DNA of 64,000 nucleotides from Pseudonocardia abyssalis. GTDB lineage: Bacteria > Actinomycetota > Actinomycetes > Mycobacteriales > Pseudonocardiaceae. The position numbers and the translations under genes were made by a program. The notes beneath the pieces were generated by a model. It searched no databases, had not been told where the DNA came from, and saw nothing but the letters and a program-made list of their open reading frames with translations. Positions within the stretch are counted from its first letter, which is position 1. Every line of letters begins with the position of its first letter. Positions 58,348 to 64,000 of the stretch are shown piece after piece. The DNA lies in NCBI RefSeq assembly GCF_019263705.2, contig NZ_JADQDK010000001.1, forward strand, positions 1,488,001-1,552,000. The letters run 5' to 3'.

Positions 58348-59339
58348 GCGTTCTCCTTCGTGCGTACCGGTGCGCCGGTCCTCCAGGACTCGTCGGCGGC
58401 CAGTGCGAGGTCGAACGCGGCGAGCGCGTCGCGACCGGTGACGGGGGGTGGGGTGCCGTCGCGGACGGCGCGCGCGAACGCGTCCAGCTCCGCGGCGTAC
58501 GCCCAGGGGTAGCGCTCCTCGAAGTCGCGCGCGAGGTCGCGCGAGGCGAGCCCCGGCGTCCGCCACTCGACGCCGTGGACGTGCGGGGCGTCGATCCGGG
58601 CGGTGGCGAGGGTGCCCATGACCTCGGTGGAGCACTCGTAGCCGTAGCGGGCGCTGCGGCTGTTGTCGATCACGCCGAGCGCGCCGTTCGCGAACCGCAG
58701 CACGGTCACGGCGGTGTCGATGTCGCCGAGTGCGGCGAACGCCGGGTCGGAGGCGGCACCGTGTGCGTGCACCTCCACGACCTCGCCGACGAGCCAGCGG
58801 GCGACGTCGAGGTCGTGCACCACCATGTCGAGGAAGAATCCGCCGGAGCCGGACAGGAACGCGGGGTCCGGTGGGGTCATGTCGCGCAGCGAGGTGCGGA
58901 ACAGCGTGACCTCGCCCAGCTCACCGGCGTGGATCCGGGCCGCGGCGGCGACCCAGTCGGGGTCGCTGCGGCGGTGGAACCCCACCTGGAAGACGGTCCC
59001 GGCCGCCTCGACGGCCTCCAGCGTCGCGACCGTCGTCGCCCGGTCCAGCGAGATCGGCTTCTCGCAGAACACGTGTGCTCCCGCTGCGGCCGCCTGCACC
59101 GTGAGGGGGGCGTGCGTGCCGGTGGGGGAGGCGATCGCGACGGCCCCGACCCGGTCGAGCAGCTCGTCGTAGGACGCCGTCCACGGCACGTCGAACTCCG
59201 TTCCGGCGGCCTCCGCGGCCGCCGGGACCGGGTCGTAGACGCACGCGAGCTGCGCGACCGAGCACCGCCCGGCCAGCGCGGCGGCGTGGATCCGCCCCAT
59301 CCGGCCCAGCCCGGCCAGCCCCACCCCGACCCGGCTCAT
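58344..59339 (-). CDS. Gfo/Idh/MocA-family dehydrogenase (inositol 2-dehydrogenase-like)
   Basis: A 331-residue enzyme with GLAGLGRMGRIHAAAL (about 7-22), VFCEKPISLD (Lys in E-K-P, about 94-103) and DMVVHDLDVARW (about 170-181, the catalytic Asp and His region). The pattern is that of the inositol/scyllo-inositol dehydrogenase branch. It follows IolG with a 4-bp overlap and may act on an isomer or a later intermediate. It is a paralogue of the gene at 51213. Confidence 0.88.
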   Translation of the reverse strand: MSRVGVGLAGLGRMGRIHAAALAGRCSVAQLACVYDPVPAAAEAAGTEFDVPWTASYDELLDRVGAVAIASPTGTHAPLTVQAAAAGAHVFCEKPISLDRATTVATLEAVEAAGTVFQVGFHRRSDPDWVAAAARIHAGELGEVTLFRTSLRDMTPPDPAFLSGSGGFFLDMVVHDLDVARWLVGEVVEVHAHGAASDPAFAALGDIDTAVTVLRFANGALGVIDNSRSARYGYECSTEVMGTLATARIDAPHVHGVEWRTPGLASRDLARDFEERYPWAYAAELDAFARAVRDGTPPPVTGRDALAAFDLALAADESWRTGAPVRTKENA

Positions 59340-60352
59340 GCCGCGCTCCCGTAGAGGTCCGGCCGCTCCCGCAGCACGACGGGCTCGCGCGCGCCGGAGC
59401 GCAGCGCGGCCAGCCCCGTCTCGCAGACGACCGTGGCCGCGTACCCGTCCCACGCGGACGGGCCGGTGCTGCGATCGGCCGCGACCGCGTCGACCCAGCA
59501 CTGCAGCTCGGCGTCGAACGCGCGCACGAACCGCTCCTGCCAGTCGGCGGGCACGCGACCGGAGTACGTCCCGGCCCGCTTGACGACCGCGCCCGCCGAC
59601 TCCGACAGCGCGACGGTGCCGTCCTCGCACACCACCTCGCCGCGGATGTCGTAGGCGAACCCGGCGTTCACCGATGCCTCGACGTCGACGAGCACGCCGC
59701 TGACCGTCTCCAGCAGCACGAGCAGCGGGTCGTGGAACCCCGCCTTCGCCTTGCGCGAGGTCCGCGGCTTGAGCACCGTGACCGCCGCGACCTCCTCGTC
59801 GAACATCCACCGCGCCACGTCGATGTCGTGCACGGCGGAGTCGTTGATGATCATGTCGCTGGTGAAGAAGTCCGGCACCGACGGGTTGCGGTGCGCCGCG
59901 TGCATGAGCAGCGGGAGCCCGATCCCCCCTCCGGCGACGATCTCCTTCATCGCCCGGTACTGCGCGTCGTAGCGGCGCATGAACCCGACCATCACCAGCC
60001 GGCGCCCCGCGGCGGTCTCGGCGTCGACGATCCGCTCGCAGGCCACCCGGGTGGGGGCCAGCGGCTTCTCGCAGAACACCTGCTTGCCCGCGGCGACGCA
60101 CGCGAGTACGTACTCCTCGTGCGTCGGGCCCCAGGACGTCACGACGACGGCGTCCACCCCGGGGTCCGCGACGAGCGCGGCCCCGGTCGGGTGGAGCACC
60201 GCGCCCGGGAGGTCGCGGGCGACCGCCCGGGCCCGGTCGAGGTCGACGTCGGTGACCGCCGCCACGCGGGCCCCCGACAGGACGTGGGTCAACCGGCGGA
60301 CGTGGTCCTGCCCGATCATGCCCACGCCGATGACGCCGACGTTGATGCTCAC
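59336..60352 (-). CDS. iolG: Myo-inositol 2-dehydrogenase IolG
   Basis: A 338-residue protein that follows the classical IolG pattern closely: VGVIGVGMIGQDHVRRL (about 5-21), VTSWGPTHEEYVL (about 76-88), FCEKPLAPT (Lys of E-K-P), GFMRRYDAQY (about 128-137), HRNPSVPDFFTSDM, HDIDVARWM (catalytic Asp-His region) and the ending DWQERFVRAFDAELQ with AWDGYAA. It oxidises myo-inositol to 2-keto-myo-inositol with NAD. GTG 60352 has AGAGGA about 6 nt upstream. It lies downstream of a sugar ABC transporter, which probably imports the substrate. Confidence 0.93.
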   Translation of the reverse strand: MSINVGVIGVGMIGQDHVRRLTHVLSGARVAAVTDVDLDRARAVARDLPGAVLHPTGAALVADPGVDAVVVTSWGPTHEEYVLACVAAGKQVFCEKPLAPTRVACERIVDAETAAGRRLVMVGFMRRYDAQYRAMKEIVAGGGIGLPLLMHAAHRNPSVPDFFTSDMIINDSAVHDIDVARWMFDEEVAAVTVLKPRTSRKAKAGFHDPLLVLLETVSGVLVDVEASVNAGFAYDIRGEVVCEDGTVALSESAGAVVKRAGTYSGRVPADWQERFVRAFDAELQCWVDAVAADRSTGPSAWDGYAATVVCETGLAALRSGAREPVVLRERPDLYGSAA

Positions 60353-60383
60353 CGCGTTCCTCTCGCGCTCAGGTGGTCGACGC

Positions 60384-61268
<885 letters not shown>

Positions 61269-61270
61269 CG

Positions 61271-62332
61271 CTACCTCCCGCTCCGCTCGGCGTACCGGCG
61301 GACGTACTGGTTGGCGAGCACCGCGAGCAGCAGCATCGCCCCGAGGAAGAACTTGAACCAGTCGCTGTCGAGGCCCGCGTACACGATGCCCTGACTGGTC
61401 ATGCCGAAGATCAGCGCGCCGATGGCGGCGCCGATCACCGACCCGTACCCGCCGGTGAGCAGGCAGCCGCCGATCACCGCGGCGACGATGTAGATCAGCT
61501 CCTCGCCGAAGCCCTGGCTGGTCTGCACCGAGGTCTGCTCCATGAGCTTGAGCGAGCCGACGAGCCACGCGCACGCCCCGACGCCCATGAACAGCGTGAT
61601 CGTGGTGCGCTTGTCGGGGACGCCGACGTTGCGGCTGGCCACCGGGTCCCCGCCGACGGCGAAGGTCCAGTTGCCGAACCGGGTCTTGGCGAGCACCCAC
61701 GCGCCGATCGCGACGATCACGACCCACCACACGATCTGGATCTTGAAGTCGACGCCGAACACGTTGATCCGGCTGGCGAACAGCGGCCGGACGCTCTCGA
61801 AGAACGGCACCTGCGCCATGCCGCCCACCGACACCGTGCCGGTGATGAGCTTCGTGACGGCGAGGTTGAGTCCCTGCAGCATGAGGAAGGTGGCGAGGGT
61901 GATGATGAAGCTCGGCAGGCCGGTGCGCGTCACGAGGTAGCCGTTGACGAACCCGACGCCCAGGCAGACCACCAGCGACACGAGCAGCGCGACCCAGATG
62001 TTGAGGCCCCACTGGGTGGTCATCACGGCGGTCGCGAGGCCGGCGGTGCCGGTCAGGACGCCCGCGGACAGGTCGAAGTGGCCGCCGATCATCAGCATCG
62101 CCACCGCGACGGCCATGATGCCGAACAGCGACGCGGGGTCGAGCCAGTTCGAGATGCCGGCGAGTGACCAGAACTGCGTCGAGGACACCGCGAACAGCAC
62201 GAACAGGATCACCGCGCCGATCAGCGAGCCGATCTCGGGGCGCAGGACGAGCCGCCGCAGCAGCCCGACGCGGGCCACCCGCTCGTCGGTGTCGGGCGGG
62301 GCGGGCGGGGTCGGGTTCAAGGTCGTGGTCAT
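61271..62332 (-). CDS. Sugar ABC transporter permease
   Basis: A 353-residue membrane protein of the RbsC/FrcC family with about ten helices. Signature parts are [17 protein letters not shown] (about 83-99), [19 protein letters not shown] (about 129-147) and [21 protein letters not shown] (in the conserved late loop). It forms the channel for an inositol-type or ribose-type substrate with the binding protein at 62393. Confidence 0.92.
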   Translation of the reverse strand: MTTTLNPTPPAPPDTDERVARVGLLRRLVLRPEIGSLIGAVILFVLFAVSSTQFWSLAGISNWLDPASLFGIMAVAVAMLMIGGHFDLSAGVLTGTAGLATAVMTTQWGLNIWVALLVSLVVCLGVGFVNGYLVTRTGLPSFIITLATFLMLQGLNLAVTKLITGTVSVGGMAQVPFFESVRPLFASRINVFGVDFKIQIVWWVVIVAIGAWVLAKTRFGNWTFAVGGDPVASRNVGVPDKRTTITLFMGVGACAWLVGSLKLMEQTSVQTSQGFGEELIYIVAAVIGGCLLTGGYGSVIGAAIGALIFGMTSQGIVYAGLDSDWFKFFLGAMLLLAVLANQYVRRYAERSGR

Positions 62333-62353
62333 GAGTGTGCTCCGGGTTCCAGG

Positions 62354-62383
62354 GGAGGGGGCCGGAGCGATCCGGCCCCCTCC
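62354..62383. terminator. 13-bp stem-loop between binding protein and permease genes
   Basis: GGAGGGGGCCGGA-type arm (62354-62366) pairs perfectly with 62371-62383 around a GCGA loop. Such hairpins often sit behind the binding-protein gene of ABC operons, where they stabilise the upstream mRNA and lower expression of downstream genes. No T-tract follows. Confidence 0.65.
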
Positions 62384-62392
62384 GGAGGCCTG

Positions 62393-63373
62393 CTAGCGGG
62401 TGCCCTGCGTGGCCAGGTCCTGGACCTGAGCGGCGTTCTCGCGCGTGACGTAGCCGGGTCCGGTGAGGACCGGCTGTCCGCCGCCGATGGTGTTGAGGTT
62501 GGACTTGTACAGCGTCAGCATCACGATCGGCAGGTAGCCCTGCGTGTACTGCTGCTGGTCCACGGCGAAGAGCATCTTGCCGTCGGCGATCGCCTGGGTG
62601 ACGTCGCCGTTGAGGTCGAACGTGGCGAGCTGTGCGGCCGAGCCGGACTCGGCGACGGCGTTGATCGCGACGGCGCCGATGACCGGGCCGAGCGTGAGGA
62701 CGCCGTTGATCGACGGGTCGGACTGCAGCTTGGCCCGGATGGTCGCCTGCGCGCCCGTCGGGTTGCTGTTCTCGACCTGCAGGTTCTCCACCGAGCCGCC
62801 GAGGCCCTCCGCGAAGCCCGCGCAGCGCTGCTCGAGACCGATGTTGCCGGCCTCCTGGATGACGCACAGCGCCTTGGTGACGCCGGCCGCCGCCATCTGC
62901 TCGCCGGCCCCGCGCCCGGCGATGCCCTCGTCCTGGCCGACGTGCGCGAGCGCGCCGAACTCCGCCGACCGGTCCTGCCCGGAGTTGATCGTGATGACCG
63001 GGATGCCCTTGGCCTCCGCGGCCTCGATCGACGACCGGAGCGCGTCCGGGTTGGCCATCGAGACCACGATGCCGTCGACGCCCTCGTTCACGGCGGCGTC
63101 GATGAGCTGCGACTGCCGGGCCGGGTCGCCGTTGCTGTCGCGGTAGGTCACCGTGACGCCCTCGTCGGTGCCGGCCTGCTCGGCGCCCTTCTTCACGACG
63201 TCCCAGAACGTGTCACCCGCGGCGCCGTGCGTGACGACGGTGAAGTTGTACCCGTAGGTACCGCCACCGCCGCCCGCGCTCTCGGCGGACGGGGCCTGGC
63301 CGGTGCCGCTGCAGCCGGCGGCGAGGAGCAGTGCGGCCGAGGCGGCCACGACGACGCCCTTGCGGAGTTTCAT
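62393..63373 (-). CDS. Sugar ABC transporter substrate-binding lipoprotein
   Basis: A 326-residue periplasmic-binding protein of the type 1 (ribose/inositol) family. The lipoprotein signal has LLAAGC with Cys21, then a Gly-rich linker. Ligand-domain parts are [46 protein letters not shown] and [14 protein letters not shown]. It delivers an inositol or related polyol to the permease. The start at ATG 63373 has AAGGATCA upstream. It lies 29 bp after the dehydrogenase gene. Confidence 0.92.
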   Translation of the reverse strand: MKLRKGVVVAASAALLLAAGCSGTGQAPSAESAGGGGGTYGYNFTVVTHGAAGDTFWDVVKKGAEQAGTDEGVTVTYRDSNGDPARQSQLIDAAVNEGVDGIVVSMANPDALRSSIEAAEAKGIPVITINSGQDRSAEFGALAHVGQDEGIAGRGAGEQMAAAGVTKALCVIQEAGNIGLEQRCAGFAEGLGGSVENLQVENSNPTGAQATIRAKLQSDPSINGVLTLGPVIGAVAINAVAESGSAAQLATFDLNGDVTQAIADGKMLFAVDQQQYTQGYLPIVMLTLYKSNLNTIGGGQPVLTGPGYVTRENAAQVQDLATQGTR

Positions 63374-63402
63374 CGGTGTGATCCTTTGTGTTGACGGGGT
63401 GA

Positions 63403-64000
63403 TCAGGTAGCGGTGGGGAAGTGGAACGAGGAGTCGGAGGCCGCCGTGACCTGCGGCCAGCGCGCGGTGACGACCTTGGCGCGGGTGTAGAACGCGATGC
63501 CCTCCGGCCCGTGGATGTGGGACTGCCCGAACAGGGAGTCCTTCCAGCCGCCGAAGGAGTAGTAGGCCATCGGGACCGGGATGGGGACGTTGATCCCGAT
63601 CATCCCGACGTTCACGCCGCGCTGGAACCGCCGCGCGGCCTCACCGGAGGAGGTGAAGATCGCGGTGCCGTTGCCGTAGGGGTTGGCGTTGATGATCGCG
63701 ATGGCCTCGTCGACGGAGTCCGCCCGGATCACCGAGAGCACCGGCCCGAAGATCTCCTGCGTGTAGACGTCCATCTCCGTCGTCACCCGGTCGATGACCG
63801 TCGGGCCGACGAAGAAGCCGTCCTCGTGGCCGGGCACGGTGAGCCCGCGGCCGTCGACGGCGAGCGTGGCGCCCTGGGCCTCGCCGGTGCCGATCAGCTC
63901 GACGATCCGGTCGCGGGCCGCGGCGGTGATGACCGGGCCCATCTCGGAGTCCGCGTCGCGCCCGGAGCCGACCTTCGTGGCCCGCGCCTTCGCGCTGACG
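63403..64000 (-). CDS. mmsA: Methylmalonate-semialdehyde dehydrogenase (CoA-acylating), C-terminal part
   Basis: The last 199 residues; the gene continues past the right edge, where the catalytic Cys should be. It has the family marks GRDADSEMGPVIT, GFFVGPTVID, EIFGPVLSVIRADSVDEAI, NANPYGNGTAIFTSSG, GMIGINVPIPVPMAYYSFGGWKDSLFG and KVVTARW. The NVPIPVP and FGG motifs separate the MmsA/IolA group from other aldehyde dehydrogenases. It converts malonate or methylmalonate semialdehyde to acetyl- or propionyl-CoA, the last step of inositol and valine breakdown. Confidence 0.93.
   Translation of the reverse strand, partial: VSAKARATKVGSGRDADSEMGPVITAAARDRIVELIGTGEAQGATLAVDGRGLTVPGHEDGFFVGPTVIDRVTTEMDVYTQEIFGPVLSVIRADSVDEAIAIINANPYGNGTAIFTSSGEAARRFQRGVNVGMIGINVPIPVPMAYYSFGGWKDSLFGQSHIHGPEGIAFYTRAKVVTARWPQVTAASDSSFHFPTAT

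Overview
The window is a chromosomal stretch of a very GC-rich actinobacterium. The gene set points to Pseudonocardiaceae or a close relative of mycobacteria: an arfABC-like outer-membrane protein locus, cydABDC, mutAB-meaB, SigL-like and SigF-like sigma factors, HelD, DUF742, DUF3516 and DUF4032 proteins, GTG starts, 4-bp ATGA/GTGA overlaps and several apparently leaderless promoters. This assignment is inference from gene content. I see no rRNA, tRNA, CRISPR array, transposase, integrase or phage genes.

Layout. 1-1500 (minus): arfA-arfB-arfC homologues. 1802-3813 (plus): a FabG-type reductase coupled to a DUF4032 kinase-like protein. 3802-9672 (minus): cydA-cydB-cydD-cydC (cytochrome bd oxidase and its assembly exporter), with a tandem palindromic repeat across the cydD/cydC junction and a double dyad upstream of cydA. 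9758-13744: an F420/FMN-type oxidoreductase, then a SigL-like sigma/anti-sigma pair facing a secreted protein, a DUF6529-like membrane protein and a Rieske lipoprotein. Both directions carry consensus SigL promoters that share a palindromic -35. 13833-18859 (plus): methylmalonyl-CoA mutase and its GTPase chaperone. 18980-20610: a YdjM-like hydrolase and a dehydrogenase. 20696-23599: a small secreted peptide, a deletion-damaged SDR, an ABC exporter and a divergent MarR regulator. 23743-28387: a sulfite-oxidase-like enzyme with a flavin reductase, membrane proteins, a siderophore-binding-protein remnant, NUDIX and LLM enzymes. 28479-33898: DUF742, acyl-CoA dehydrogenase, a GGDEF-EAL protein, a methyltransferase and a small HTH protein. 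34015-38223: a Ski2-like helicase divergent from a DNA-ligase-like protein fused to a LytS-like kinase core, with key catalytic residues of both halves replaced. 38277-43799: sugar phosphomutase and GH65 pair, DksA/TraR, DUF2945, DJ-1/PfpI, DUF6328 and a SigF-like sigma factor with its own consensus promoter. 43900-49131: HelD, a cell-wall amidase, RecQ. 49180-49962: two decayed genes that keep their original 4-bp coupling. 50031-51209: acyl-CoA dehydrogenase.

51213-64000 is a polyol (inositol-type) catabolic region. A minus-strand operon runs from methylmalonate-semialdehyde dehydrogenase through a sugar ABC transporter, IolG, a second Gfo/Idh/MocA dehydrogenase, an IolE-like protein and a third dehydrogenase. 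A second minus-strand operon (phytanoyl-CoA dioxygenase family, SDR, a fourth Gfo/Idh/MocA enzyme) starts at a perfect LacI-type operator divergent from a LacI regulator. A WYL regulator and a VOC protein lie between the two.

How it fits together. Two acyl-CoA dehydrogenases, MutAB/MeaB and methylmalonate-semialdehyde dehydrogenase are consistent with propionyl-CoA, branched-chain and inositol catabolism. Cytochrome bd, the Rieske/SigL module and the molybdo-flavo pair suggest investment in envelope redox balance. The best candidates for new biology are the ligase-kinase pseudoenzyme fusion and the symmetric SigL bidirectional promoter. Three separate spots of gene decay by internal deletion or truncation are also notable.
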